The position numbers and the translations under genes were made by a program. From Amycolatopsis vastitatis (GTDB taxonomy: Bacteria > Actinomycetota > Actinomycetes > Mycobacteriales > Pseudonocardiaceae): a DNA stretch of 64,000 bases. The notes under the pieces were generated by a model. That model worked only from the letters and a program-made list of their open reading frames with translations, had not been told where the DNA came from and did not search any database. Within the stretch, counting starts at the first letter, position 1; each line of letters opens with the position of its first letter. The DNA lies in contig NZ_NMUL01000005.1 of assembly GCF_002234595.1 (NCBI RefSeq), forward strand, positions 1 to 64,000, given 5' to 3'. Shown here piece after piece: positions 20,135 through 28,695 of this stretch.

Positions 20135-20152
20135 GGTGGGGTTTTCCTCACC
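20135..20152 (+). promoter_or_regulatory. Imperfect inverted repeat upstream of the ABC exporter
   Basis: GGTG and CACC ends flank a GGG-TTTT-CCT centre, between the SDR stop and the ABC ATPase start. It may be a terminator for the SDR gene or an operator for the exporter; the sequence does not decide. Confidence 0.3.
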
Positions 20153-20210
20153 ATGAAAACGGATGTGCTCCTCAATGTGCCGGCGGCCGCGGCTGCCTAG
20201 CGTTGTTCCC

Positions 20211-20951
20211 ATGACGACTGAGGCGGTTCGGCTCGAGGCCGTGCGCAAGGAGTACGGCGGAGTGGTCGCGCTGGACGGGGTTTCGATCTCGTTCCCGCGC
20301 GGCGGCTTCACCGCGGTGATGGGGCCGTCCGGCTCGGGCAAGAGCACGTTCCTGCACTGCGCGGCCGGTCTCGACCGGCCGACGTCGGGCCGCGTCGTGC
20401 TCGACGGCCAGGACCTCGACGGCAAGAACGAGACGTACCTGACGAAGCTGCGGCGCGACCGCGTCGGGTTCGTGTTCCAGGCGTTCAACCTGCTGCCGGC
20501 GCTGACGGTCGAGCAGAACGTCGTGCTGCCGCTGCAGCTGGCCGGGAAGCGCCCGGACAAGCGGCTCGTGGCGCGGATCCTCGCGCACGTCGGCCTCGAC
20601 GGGCGCCGCAAGCACCTGCCCGGGCAGCTGTCCGGCGGCCAGCAGCAGCGCGTCGCGATCGCGCGGGCCCTGGTCACGGACCCGGCCGTGCTGTTCGCCG
20701 ACGAGCCGACCGGCGCACTCGACACCCGCACCGCCGCCGACGTCCTCGGCCTGCTGCGCGAGTCCGTCCGGTCGTCGGGCCAGACGGTGATCATGGTGAC
20801 GCACGACCCGGTCGCCGCGTCCTACGCCGAAGACGTCGTGTTCCTGGCCGACGGCCGGATCGCCGGCCGGCTGGCCCGGCCGACCGCGGAGGCCGTCGCC
20901 GAGCGGATGACCCACCTGGGCGCCTGGGACCGGATGGCGGTCGGCGTCTGA
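20211..20951 (+). CDS. ABC transporter ATP-binding protein (MacB/LolD type)
   Basis: A 246-residue ATPase. Walker A is GPSGSGKST, the signature is LSGGQQQR, Walker B ends in LFADEP, and the H-loop His lies in VTHDP. It belongs to the MacB/LolD/SalX class that pairs with FtsX-like permeases. The ATG at 20211 begins directly before the conserved core. Its stop overlaps the start of the permease gene by one base, so the two form one exporter. Confidence 0.96.
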   Translation: MTTEAVRLEAVRKEYGGVVALDGVSISFPRGGFTAVMGPSGSGKSTFLHCAAGLDRPTSGRVVLDGQDLDGKNETYLTKLRRDRVGFVFQAFNLLPALTVEQNVVLPLQLAGKRPDKRLVARILAHVGLDGRRKHLPGQLSGGQQQRVAIARALVTDPAVLFADEPTGALDTRTAADVLGLLRESVRSSGQTVIMVTHDPVAASYAEDVVFLADGRIAGRLARPTAEAVAERMTHLGAWDRMAVGV

Positions 20952-23398
20952 TGTTCTCCCTCGCGCTGCGCACGCTCCGCCTGCGCAAAGGCGGCTTCCT
21001 GGCGACGTTCGTCGCCGTGTTCTTCGGCGCGCTGATCGTTTCGGCGTGCGGTGGCCTGATGGAGACCGGCATCCGGTCCGAGACGCCGGTGCAGCGGCTG
21101 GCGGCGGCGCCGATCGTCGTCGGCGGCCAGCAGACGCTCAAGCTGCCGGAGGACGACCCGGCCACCCTCGACCCCGAGGACAAGCACAAGTTCGAGAACG
21201 CGACCCTGGCCGAGCGCGTCCGGCCCGACGCGGCGCTGGCCGACCGGCTGCGCGCGGTCCCCGGCGTCACCCAAGTCGTCGGCGAGGTCAGCTTCCCGGC
21301 GCAGATCGGCTCCGCGAGCGCGCTGGGGCACGCCTGGGATTCCGCGGTCCTGACGCCGTACTCGCTCAGCGGTCAGGCCCCGAAGCCCGGCGAGGTCGTC
21401 GTCGACGCCGGGCTGGGGATCTCCGTCGGCACCACAGTGCCCGTCGCGGCGCACGGTGGCATCGGCCAGTACCGCGTCTCGGGGATCGCCGAAGCACCGC
21501 AGGCCATGCGGGACTCGGCGCTGTTCTTCGCGGCGCCGGATGCTTCACGGCTGTCCGGCCACCCGGGTCGCTTCGACACCATCGGCGTCTTCGGCGGCGA
21601 CGTCGCCGCGGTGTCGGCGGCCGTCGGGGACGCCGGGGTCGTGACGACCGGCGTCGACCGCGGTGCCCTGGAGTTTCCCGAGGTCGGCAAGAGCGGCGAG
21701 GACCTGATCGTGCTGGCCGCGGTGTCGGGCGGGCTGTCGGCGATGGTGATGGTGTTCGTCGTCGCGGGCACGCTCACGTTGTCGACCCAGCAGCGTCAGC
21801 GCGAACTCGCGCTGCTGCGCGCGATCGGCACGAGCCCGCGCCAGCTGCGGCGGATGGTGCTCGGCGAGGCGCTCGTCGTCGGGCTGCTCGCCGTCGGCGT
21901 CGCGGTCGTCTTGGGTCCGGTGCTCGGGAACTGGCTGTTCGGCCAGCTCGCGGCTCACCAGGTCGTGCCCGACGTGCTGCGGTTCGAGCAGGGCTGGCTC
22001 CCGGCGACGGTCGCCGCGGGCGCGTCCCTGCTGGCGGTCGTGGCGGCTTCGTTCGTGGCGGGACGGCGGGCGTCGAAGGTCCGCCCGACCGAGGCGCTCG
22101 CCGAAGCCGCCGTCGAGCGGCGCTGGCTGACGCCGATCCGGGTGATCACCGCGGTCCTGTGCTTCGCGGGCGGGACGGCGCTGGCCGTCGTCACGGTCGC
22201 CGTGATGACCGGCCCGGTCGCGGCCAGCACGGCGGGCCCGGCGGTGATGCTGTGGGCGTTCGGCCTGGCGGCGATCAGCCCGGGCGTCACGAAGCTGACG
22301 GCGTCACTGCTGCGGTGGCCGGTCCAGGCGGTCACCGGCGTCAACGGCCGGGTCGCGCTGCGCAACACCCGCGTCGGCGCGGTGCGGACGGCCGGCGCGG
22401 TCACCCCGATCATGCTCGCCGTCGGCATCGCGACGGCCAACATCTACCTGCAGACCACCCAGGAAGCCGTCTCGAACCAGGCGTACACCGAGGACCTGCG
22501 CGCGGACGCGGTCGTCGCCGGGCCGTCCGGGCTCGATCCCTCGGTGCGGGAGCGGGTTTCCGCCGTTCCGGGGGTCGCGGGTGCCTCGGAGTACGTCACG
22601 AGCACGGTGTTCGTCGAGCGGCCGTTCGACTCCAACCAGGACAAGGACGGCTGGCCCGCGCTCGGCGTCAGCGAGCTGACCGGGAACGCCGTCGAGGTGC
22701 CCGCGAAGCTCGGCCGCAACGTCGGCGACACGCTGTCGCTGCGGCTCGGCGACAGCACGCCGGTGGAGGTGCGGGTAGCGGCCGTCGTGAGCCAGCGCCC
22801 CGGGTTCGAACGGCTCGTGCTGCCCGCCGGGCTGCTGGCCCCGCACACGACGCTCGGGCTCGCTCCGCAGCTGCTGGTCCGCGCGGCTCCCGGCGTCGAC
22901 ACGGCCTCGCTGACTTCGCGTCTTCGCGACGCGACAGCCGGGTTGCCGGTGTTCGTCGGTGATCGCGACACGCTGATCGCGGCGCACGCGAAGGGCGACG
23001 AGATCGGCGCGTGGGTCAACTACCTGCTGGTCGGCATGATCATCGCGTACACGGTGATCTCGGTGGCGAACACGCTGGTGATGGCCACGGCCCGGCGGCG
23101 CCGCGAGTTCGGGCTGCAGCGCCTGAGCGGGTTCACCCGCGGCCAGGTACTGCGCATGGCCGGCATCGAAGGCGGGCTGATCGCGGCGATCGCGGTGCTG
23201 CTCGGCACGCTGGTGGCGGCGGGCGCGATCGTGCCGTTCTGCCTCGTGGTGACGGGGTCGCCGCTGCCGTCGGGGCCGGTGACGATCTACCTCACCGTGC
23301 TCGCGATCGCCGTGGTGCTCTCGCTCGTGGCGATTCTGGTCCCGGCCTGGGCGGCGACGCGCGGGCGTGCGGTCGACGCCACATCCATCGGTGAGTGA
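20951..23398 (+). CDS. ABC transporter permease with two FtsX-like domains
   Basis: An 815-residue membrane protein. One membrane segment lies near the N-terminus, then a large extracytoplasmic domain, an FtsX-like domain around residues 250-370, and a second one at the C-terminus (about 680-810). This single-polypeptide layout is common for actinobacterial exporters of peptides, lipoproteins or antibiotics. It works with the ATPase encoded just upstream. No sensor kinase or regulator gene is adjacent. Confidence 0.92.
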   Translation: MFSLALRTLRLRKGGFLATFVAVFFGALIVSACGGLMETGIRSETPVQRLAAAPIVVGGQQTLKLPEDDPATLDPEDKHKFENATLAERVRPDAALADRLRAVPGVTQVVGEVSFPAQIGSASALGHAWDSAVLTPYSLSGQAPKPGEVVVDAGLGISVGTTVPVAAHGGIGQYRVSGIAEAPQAMRDSALFFAAPDASRLSGHPGRFDTIGVFGGDVAAVSAAVGDAGVVTTGVDRGALEFPEVGKSGEDLIVLAAVSGGLSAMVMVFVVAGTLTLSTQQRQRELALLRAIGTSPRQLRRMVLGEALVVGLLAVGVAVVLGPVLGNWLFGQLAAHQVVPDVLRFEQGWLPATVAAGASLLAVVAASFVAGRRASKVRPTEALAEAAVERRWLTPIRVITAVLCFAGGTALAVVTVAVMTGPVAASTAGPAVMLWAFGLAAISPGVTKLTASLLRWPVQAVTGVNGRVALRNTRVGAVRTAGAVTPIMLAVGIATANIYLQTTQEAVSNQAYTEDLRADAVVAGPSGLDPSVRERVSAVPGVAGASEYVTSTVFVERPFDSNQDKDGWPALGVSELTGNAVEVPAKLGRNVGDTLSLRLGDSTPVEVRVAAVVSQRPGFERLVLPAGLLAPHTTLGLAPQLLVRAAPGVDTASLTSRLRDATAGLPVFVGDRDTLIAAHAKGDEIGAWVNYLLVGMIIAYTVISVANTLVMATARRRREFGLQRLSGFTRGQVLRMAGIEGGLIAAIAVLLGTLVAAGAIVPFCLVVTGSPLPSGPVTIYLTVLAIAVVLSLVAILVPAWAATRGRAVDATSIGE

Positions 23399-23425
23399 GC
23401 GGGCTAGTGTGTAAGACTCACCGCC

Positions 23426-23989
23426 GTGGCGAACCCCGGGTTGGATCAAGCGGCGAAACTCGAACTGGCCAGGCTGGTCACCGATCTTTCCGTGGTGCAC
23501 GGAAAAGTGACCCTGGCATCCGGCAAGGAAGCCGACTACTACATCGACCTCCGGCGGGCGACCCTGCACCACGCGGCCGCGCCCCTGATCGGCAAGCTGC
23601 TGCGCCAGCTGACGGCGGACTGGAACTACGTCGCCGCGGGCGGCCTGACCCTCGGCGCCGACCCGGTAGCGCTGGCGATGCTGCACTCGGCGGCGTCCGA
23701 CGGCGTGGTCCTGGACGCGTTCGTGGTCCGCAAGGCGGTCAAGGAACACGGCATGCAGCGGCGCATCGAGGGCATGGAGGTCCGCGGCCAGCGCGTGCTG
23801 GCGGTCGAGGACACCTCCACCACGGGCGGCAGCGTGCTGACCGCGGTCGAGGCCCTGCGCGAAGCGGGCGCGAACGTGGTCGGCGTCGTCACGGTCGTCG
23901 ACCGCGACACCGGGGCGCGCGAGGCCATCGAGAAGGAAGGCCTGGAGTACCGGTACGTCCTCGGCAAGGACGACCTCGGCCTGAACTGA
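23426..23989 (+). CDS. pyrE: Orotate phosphoribosyltransferase
   Basis: A 187-residue enzyme of UMP synthesis that joins orotate to PRPP. The PRPP-binding motif VLAVEDTSTTGGS is present, and the SGKEADYYIDLR segment near residue 35 is typical of PyrE. The GTG start gives the usual length. Its place between clpB and a SpoU methyltransferase agrees with the mycobacterial order (Rv0382c). It stands apart from the main pyrimidine operon. Confidence 0.95.
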   Translation: MANPGLDQAAKLELARLVTDLSVVHGKVTLASGKEADYYIDLRRATLHHAAAPLIGKLLRQLTADWNYVAAGGLTLGADPVALAMLHSAASDGVVLDAFVVRKAVKEHGMQRRIEGMEVRGQRVLAVEDTSTTGGSVLTAVEALREAGANVVGVVTVVDRDTGAREAIEKEGLEYRYVLGKDDLGLN

Positions 23990-24044
23990 GCGTTCGGCCG
24001 AAGGCGAACGCCCAGTGCCGCTGTTCCGGCGTACCGTCGAAGGC

Positions 24045-24227
24045 ATGGACGAGCCGTCGACGCCCGACGAGCCGCCGGACCGGCCCGGGCACCAGCCGAC
24101 CTTCCCCCACCGGAAGAAGCCGGACGGGGCCCCGGATCAGTACCCGCACGAGGAACCCACCCAGTACCCCGGCAAGCGCCCGCCGGAATTTCCACCCGGT
24201 GTGACGCCTCCGTCACCGCCCAGGTGA
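24045..24227 (+). CDS. Small proline-rich protein, unknown
   Basis: A 60-residue hydrophilic, Pro-rich peptide (Pro-Pro, Tyr-Pro and Glu-Pro repeats), probably disordered. It follows pyrE on the same strand and precedes a DUF2784 membrane protein gene. Codon use is GC-rich, but the ribosome binding site is poor, so this is a tentative gene. Confidence 0.45.
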   Translation: MDEPSTPDEPPDRPGHQPTFPHRKKPDGAPDQYPHEEPTQYPGKRPPEFPPGVTPPSPPR

Positions 24228-24337
24228 ACAGGTTGCTCCGCTGGGTTAAAAATCACACGGCGGGGCACTCTCAGGGGCGGCCGAACCCCATCAGCGGAGT
24301 AAAGTCGCTGGTGGGGGGATCGGTGGAGGGGGTGCGG

Positions 24338-24730
24338 ATGGCGAAGTTCCTGGCCGACGTGACCGTCGCGGTGCACATTCTGGCCCTCGTGCTCATCGGC
24401 TTGGGCGGCTTTCTCGCCTGGCGCTGGCCGAAGCTGATCTTCATCCACATCTTCGCCGCGGCCTGGGGTGTCCTCGTCAACGTGACGCCCGTGCCGTGCC
24501 CGCTCACCGGGCTGGAGAACTACTTCCGCCACCAGCAGGGCCTCGGTGACCTGCCCGGCGGGTTCAACTCCTACTACCTCTACGGCACCGTGTTCCCGCA
24601 CTCGTGGCTGCCGGCCATCGGCATCATCGCGATCGTGCTCGTCGCCTACTCCTACGTCGGCGTGTACCACCGCTGGCGCCACCGTCACGACGCCCAGGAA
24701 ACCCACGCGCGTCCGGTTCACCTCGGCTAG
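24338..24730 (+). CDS. DUF2784 membrane protein
   Basis: A 130-residue membrane protein with three or four hydrophobic segments. The signature CPLTGLENYFR lies after the second segment and marks DUF2784. Its function is unknown in all species. The ATG at 24338 follows GGAGGGGGTG at a good distance, so a longer reading frame beginning at 24224 is rejected. The SpoU methyltransferase gene follows 14 bases later. Confidence 0.88.
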   Translation: MAKFLADVTVAVHILALVLIGLGGFLAWRWPKLIFIHIFAAAWGVLVNVTPVPCPLTGLENYFRHQQGLGDLPGGFNSYYLYGTVFPHSWLPAIGIIAIVLVAYSYVGVYHRWRHRHDAQETHARPVHLG

Positions 24731-24744
24731 GCGACAATCCACGG

Positions 24745-25395
24745 GTGAACACAGTGCCCGGCCCCACGGAGTGGGTGAGCCGCGAAGAGGTCGGCGTCGG
24801 TCCTTGGGCCGGTGAGTGGCCTTCGGACGAGCGGTACGACCCGGAGCTGCTGCGGGAAGGCGACCGGCGCAACGTCGTCGACGCCTACCGCTACTGGCGC
24901 CGCGAGGCCATCGTGTCCGATGTGGACAGCCGGCGGCACCCGTTCCACGTCGCGATCGAGAACTTCCAGCACGACCACAACATCGGCACCGTGGTCCGCA
25001 CGGCCAACGCGTTCGCCGCCGCCGAGGTGCACATCGTCGGCCGCCGTCGGTGGAACCGGCGCGGCGCCATGGTGACCGACCGCTACCAGCACCTTCGCCA
25101 CCACGACGACGTCGAGACCTTGGTCGCCTTCGCGGCCGAGCGCGGCCTCGCCGTCGTCGCGGTGGACAACACGCCCGGGTCCCGGCCGGTCGAGACGGCC
25201 GAGATCCCGCGCGAGTGCGTGCTGCTGTTCGGCCAGGAAGGGCCGGGGCTTTCCCCGCAGGCGCAGGAAGCCGCGTCGCTGGTGGTGTCGATCGCCCAGT
25301 TCGGCACAACCCGCTCGATCAACGCGGGGGTCGCGGCCGGGATCGTCATGCACGCCTGGATCCGGCAGCACGCCGATCTCGGCCGCGCCTGGTAG
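24745..25395 (+). CDS. TrmH/SpoU family RNA methyltransferase
   Basis: A 216-residue SPOUT enzyme that transfers a methyl group from S-adenosylmethionine to a ribose 2'-OH in tRNA or rRNA. The motifs are NIGTVVRTANAF (motif 1, RNA-binding Arg), LLFGQEGPGLS (motif 2) and TTRSINAGVAAGI (motif 3), which form the trefoil-knot cofactor site. The GTG at 24745 gives the compact family length. In M. tuberculosis the homologue Rv0380c also lies near pyrE. The exact RNA target cannot be read from the sequence. Confidence 0.92.
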   Translation: MNTVPGPTEWVSREEVGVGPWAGEWPSDERYDPELLREGDRRNVVDAYRYWRREAIVSDVDSRRHPFHVAIENFQHDHNIGTVVRTANAFAAAEVHIVGRRRWNRRGAMVTDRYQHLRHHDDVETLVAFAAERGLAVVAVDNTPGSRPVETAEIPRECVLLFGQEGPGLSPQAQEAASLVVSIAQFGTTRSINAGVAAGIVMHAWIRQHADLGRAW

Positions 25396-25398
25396 CCG

Positions 25399-26385
25399 CT
25401 ACATGCCCCAGCCCCAGCGCAGCTGCGCCACGCCCGTCGCGTTGTTGATCTCGAGGCCGCTGCCGCTCTGCCGCGTGATCGAGTACGTGTCGCCGGACCG
25501 CAGGCCGGGCCAGTAGACGACGCCCATCTGCCGCGACCGCGCCAGGTCGGTGGTGGCCGCGAAGTACGCGGTGAAGTTGTTGCCGTCCTGGTGCCCCGCG
25601 GAGTAGTTCAACCCGGTCGTCATCGGGGCGCCGGCTTCGTCGATGATCGTGCGCGAGGAGTACGACCCGAGCCGGTTGCTGAGGTTGGTCGTCCACGCCG
25701 AGCGCGTCGTGTCCGAGGCCCAGTAGCCGTAGAAGTGCAGCGAAAGCAGCGTGCCGTCCAACGCGCTCGCCGCGCCGACGCCGGTGACGTTGTCGTTGTA
25801 GCCGGTGCCGCTGACCACGACCCGGCCGCGGGGGATGTTCGAGTGCCGGGACAGCCACGACGAGCAGAGCGAAACCCAGTCGTTCAGGCTGTAGCCGAAC
25901 GGCTCGTTCATCGGTTCGAAGTAGACGTTGCCGTTGCCGCCGTAGTCGGCGGTCACCTTGTCCCACATGGTGTTCCACGCGGACGTGTCGTCGACGAAGC
26001 CGTCCTTGTTCGCTTCCCAGTAGCCGAAGATGACCTTCATGCCGTGGGCCAGCGCCGAGTCGGCGGCGCCCTTGTACCGCCCCCACCAGTCCGAGTTGAC
26101 GCTCTGCGGGTTGATCGGCAGCCGCACGGTGTTCGCGCCCAGCTTGTCCTGGAAGCCGCTGATGATGCCGTCGGCCTTGCTGCGGACGCTCGCGTAGCTG
26201 TCCCCGGCGGTGAGGCCGGTCGGGATCACCCAGCCGTCCACGTAGTTGTCGCGGGCGTCCGCCCAGTTGACGCCCCGGAACGCGTTGGTGGCGGCGGAGG
26301 CGCTCTGCGGGACCGCGAGCAGGGGAACAGCGAGTACGGCGGCCATCGCGGCGCGTAGCCAAATACGAGTACCAGAGCGCTTCAT
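25399..26385 (-). CDS. Secreted glycoside hydrolase family 5-like protein
   Basis: A 328-residue secreted glycosidase. The signal peptide is cleaved near SASA. The (beta/alpha)8 barrel shows the acid/base Glu in FEPMNEPFG and the putative nucleophile Glu in IIDEAGAP, plus LHFYGYW, a pattern of GH5 cellulases and mannanases. The C-terminus ends after a short strand region, without an added binding module. A LacI-type inverted repeat lies 38 bases upstream of the start, suggesting carbohydrate control. Confidence 0.85.
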   Translation of the reverse strand: MKRSGTRIWLRAAMAAVLAVPLLAVPQSASAATNAFRGVNWADARDNYVDGWVIPTGLTAGDSYASVRSKADGIISGFQDKLGANTVRLPINPQSVNSDWWGRYKGAADSALAHGMKVIFGYWEANKDGFVDDTSAWNTMWDKVTADYGGNGNVYFEPMNEPFGYSLNDWVSLCSSWLSRHSNIPRGRVVVSGTGYNDNVTGVGAASALDGTLLSLHFYGYWASDTTRSAWTTNLSNRLGSYSSRTIIDEAGAPMTTGLNYSAGHQDGNNFTAYFAATTDLARSRQMGVVYWPGLRSGDTYSITRQSGSGLEINNATGVAQLRWGWGM

Positions 26386-26422
26386 ACGAACTCCGATGTC
26401 CGAGGGGGCGCGAGGGAAGATC

Positions 26423-26440
26423 GATGTTTACGTCAACATC
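26423..26440. promoter_or_regulatory. Inverted repeat upstream of the GH5 gene (LacI-type operator?)
   Basis: GATGTT, six bases, AACATC with a central TACGTC. The core TGTTTACGTCAACA resembles LacI-family operators at actinobacterial glycosidase genes. It overlaps a TTGACG box on the minus strand. Confidence 0.45.
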
Positions 26441-26479
26441 CGAGCCGAGAATGCGTCAGCTCCGCGCCCCTGTCAAGAC

Positions 26480-28624
26480 TCAGGCCGGAGCGACTTCGAC
26501 CGGAATCCCGTTCAACACCGACGTTCCGGACGGAACGTCCAGAAGTGTCTCGTCGGCTACGAGGTTCGAATTGACGCCGGGGTTCGCGCGGGCCACCCGC
26601 GTCCGCGAGCCGTCGACGTCGTGGCCCCAACCGTGCGGAATGCTGACGACGCCCGGCCGGACCTCGTCGGTCACCTCCACCGGGACCTGCAGTTTTCCGG
26701 CGCGGGACGTCACCGACGCCAGGCCGCCGTCGGTGAGTCCCAGGCGCGTCGCGTCGGCGGGGTGGACCTGCACCGTGCACCGGTTGCCGCCGCGGATCAG
26801 CGGTGCGAGGTTGTGCATCCACGAGTTGTTCGAACTCAGGTGCCGCCGCCCGATCAGCACGAGGCCGTCTTCCGCGGTTTTCGCCAGTTCTTCCGTCAAT
26901 CGCGGAACGTCCGCGACGACCGGTCCGGGCGCCAATTCGATCCGGCCGGACGCGGTGCACAGCACCTCCGGGATCCGCGGCTTCAGCGGCCCGAAGTCCA
27001 TCCCGTGCGGCGCCGCTTCGAGGTCGGCCAGCGTGACGTCGTAGGGTCCCGCGCGCAGCAGCAGGTCGACCAGGCGCGCGGGGCCGGTGCGGTCCCCGGC
27101 GACGGCGACGTCGAGCCCGCTGCGGCGCGCGGTCTCCGCGGCGACGAAATCGTCGAGCGCCGCGACGTCGGCTTCCGGGCCCTGACCGGTGACGATGCCG
27201 GTGAGCCGGAGCATGGTCTCCCACTCCTGCGGTAGCTCGGACGGCAGCGTGGCCGGTGTCCAGTTGGCGATGTTGCGGACCGACAGCTGGTAGAAGGCCA
27301 GGTCGAAGTGCGGGCGCTCGAGCGGCGACGGGCCGGGCAGGATGACGTCGGCGTGCCGCGACGTCTCGTTCAGGTAGACGTCGACCGAGATCATGAAGTC
27401 GAGGGTTTCCAGCGCCGCGGCCAGGCGGCCGGCGTTCGGCGTGCTCAGGCAGGGGTTGCCGCTGACGGTGACCAGCGCGCGGACCTGGCCCTCGCCGGGG
27501 GTTTCGATCTCGTCGGCGAGCGTCGCGACCGGCAGTTCGCCGAGGACCTCGGGGTAGCCGCGCACGCGGCTGCGCCAGCGCCCGACGGCGAACGGCCGCC
27601 GGTTCCCGGTGGGCCGGCACGCGGCCAGCGGGAACATCGCGCCGCCCGGCGCGTCGAGGTGGCCGGTGAGCACGTTGAGGACGTCGACCAGCCAGCTCGC
27701 GATGGTGCCGAAGGTCTGCGTCGTGGTGCCGATCCGGCCGTAGACCACGGCGTTTTCGGCGTCGGCCAGTTCCCGGGCCATCCGGCGGATCCCGGCGGCG
27801 TCGATGCCGGTGCGTGGCGCGACGGCTTCCGGCGTGAACGGCTCGGCCAGCGCGCGGACGTCGTCGAGGCCGTTGAGGTGTTCGGTGAGCCTCTTCGGCT
27901 GGACCCGGTTCTCCGCGAACAGGACGTTGACCAGTGCGAACAGCAGCAGCGCGTCGGTGCCCGGGCGGATGGCGTGGTGCTCGTCGGCGAACTGGGCGGT
28001 ACGCGTGCGGCGCGGATCGACGACGACGATCTTGCCGCCGCGGTCGCGGATCCCGCGCAGCCGTCCGCGGATGTCCGGCGCCGTCATCAGGCTGCCGTTC
28101 GAGACGAGCGGGTTGGCGCCGAGGATCAGCAGGTGCTTCGTCCGGTCGAGGTCGGGCACGGGGATGGCGAGCGGGTCGCCGAACATGGTGCCGGCGGAGT
28201 AGTGCTTCGGCATCTGGTCGACGGACGACGCGCTGTAGAAGTTCTTGGTGCCCAACGCTTTGTAGAGCGGGCCGCCGTAGAGCGTCAGCGCGATGTTGTG
28301 CACTCCGGGGTTGCCCGCGTAGACGGCGACGGCGTCCCGGCCGTGCTCCTCGAGGATCGGCGGAAGCCGCCGGGCGATCTCGTCGTACGCCTCCTGCCAG
28401 CTGACTTCGACGAATTCGCCGTCGCGCTTGAGCAACGGCGCGGTCAGCCGGTCGGGGTCGTGGTGCAGTGCGCCGAGCGACGCGCCCTTCGGGCAGATGT
28501 AGCCCTTCGAGAAGACGTCCTGCTCGTCGCCTTTCACGCGCGTGACCTGCTGGTTCTCGTCGAGGGTGACCTCGAGGCCGCAGGTGGCTTCGCACAGCGG
28601 GCAGGTGACGTGTGCTGTGGTCAT
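26480..28624 (-). CDS. Molybdopterin-dependent oxidoreductase (formate dehydrogenase/nitrate reductase type)
   Basis: A 714-residue enzyme of the DMSO reductase superfamily. The N-terminal [4Fe-4S] ligands are Cys8, Cys11, Cys15 and Cys44 (CPLCEATC ... YICPKG). Molybdopterin-binding domains follow, with a dinucleotide-binding domain at the C-terminus (SSNNSWMHN and GWGHD). No small subunit, cytochrome or FdhD gene is adjacent, so it may be a single-subunit soluble enzyme. The ATG at 28624 follows GAGGTG. A perfect 18-bp palindrome lies between it and the divergent GH76-like gene. Confidence 0.9.
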   Translation of the reverse strand: MTTAHVTCPLCEATCGLEVTLDENQQVTRVKGDEQDVFSKGYICPKGASLGALHHDPDRLTAPLLKRDGEFVEVSWQEAYDEIARRLPPILEEHGRDAVAVYAGNPGVHNIALTLYGGPLYKALGTKNFYSASSVDQMPKHYSAGTMFGDPLAIPVPDLDRTKHLLILGANPLVSNGSLMTAPDIRGRLRGIRDRGGKIVVVDPRRTRTAQFADEHHAIRPGTDALLLFALVNVLFAENRVQPKRLTEHLNGLDDVRALAEPFTPEAVAPRTGIDAAGIRRMARELADAENAVVYGRIGTTTQTFGTIASWLVDVLNVLTGHLDAPGGAMFPLAACRPTGNRRPFAVGRWRSRVRGYPEVLGELPVATLADEIETPGEGQVRALVTVSGNPCLSTPNAGRLAAALETLDFMISVDVYLNETSRHADVILPGPSPLERPHFDLAFYQLSVRNIANWTPATLPSELPQEWETMLRLTGIVTGQGPEADVAALDDFVAAETARRSGLDVAVAGDRTGPARLVDLLLRAGPYDVTLADLEAAPHGMDFGPLKPRIPEVLCTASGRIELAPGPVVADVPRLTEELAKTAEDGLVLIGRRHLSSNNSWMHNLAPLIRGGNRCTVQVHPADATRLGLTDGGLASVTSRAGKLQVPVEVTDEVRPGVVSIPHGWGHDVDGSRTRVARANPGVNSNLVADETLLDVPSGTSVLNGIPVEVAPA

Positions 28625-28653
28625 GGGCACCTCGCAGGCCGTCGGGACCCTCA

Positions 28654-28671
28654 ACATACCGAGCGGTATGT
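28654..28671. promoter_or_regulatory. 18-bp TetR-type palindrome between divergent genes
   Basis: The perfect palindrome ACATACCG-AG-CGGTATGT lies 30 bases from the molybdopterin enzyme start and 25 bases from the GH76-like start, so one regulator could control both. It has the form of a TetR operator, but no TetR gene is adjacent. Confidence 0.6.
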
Positions 28672-28695
28672 CGGTGGGCAAGGCAGGATCGCACC

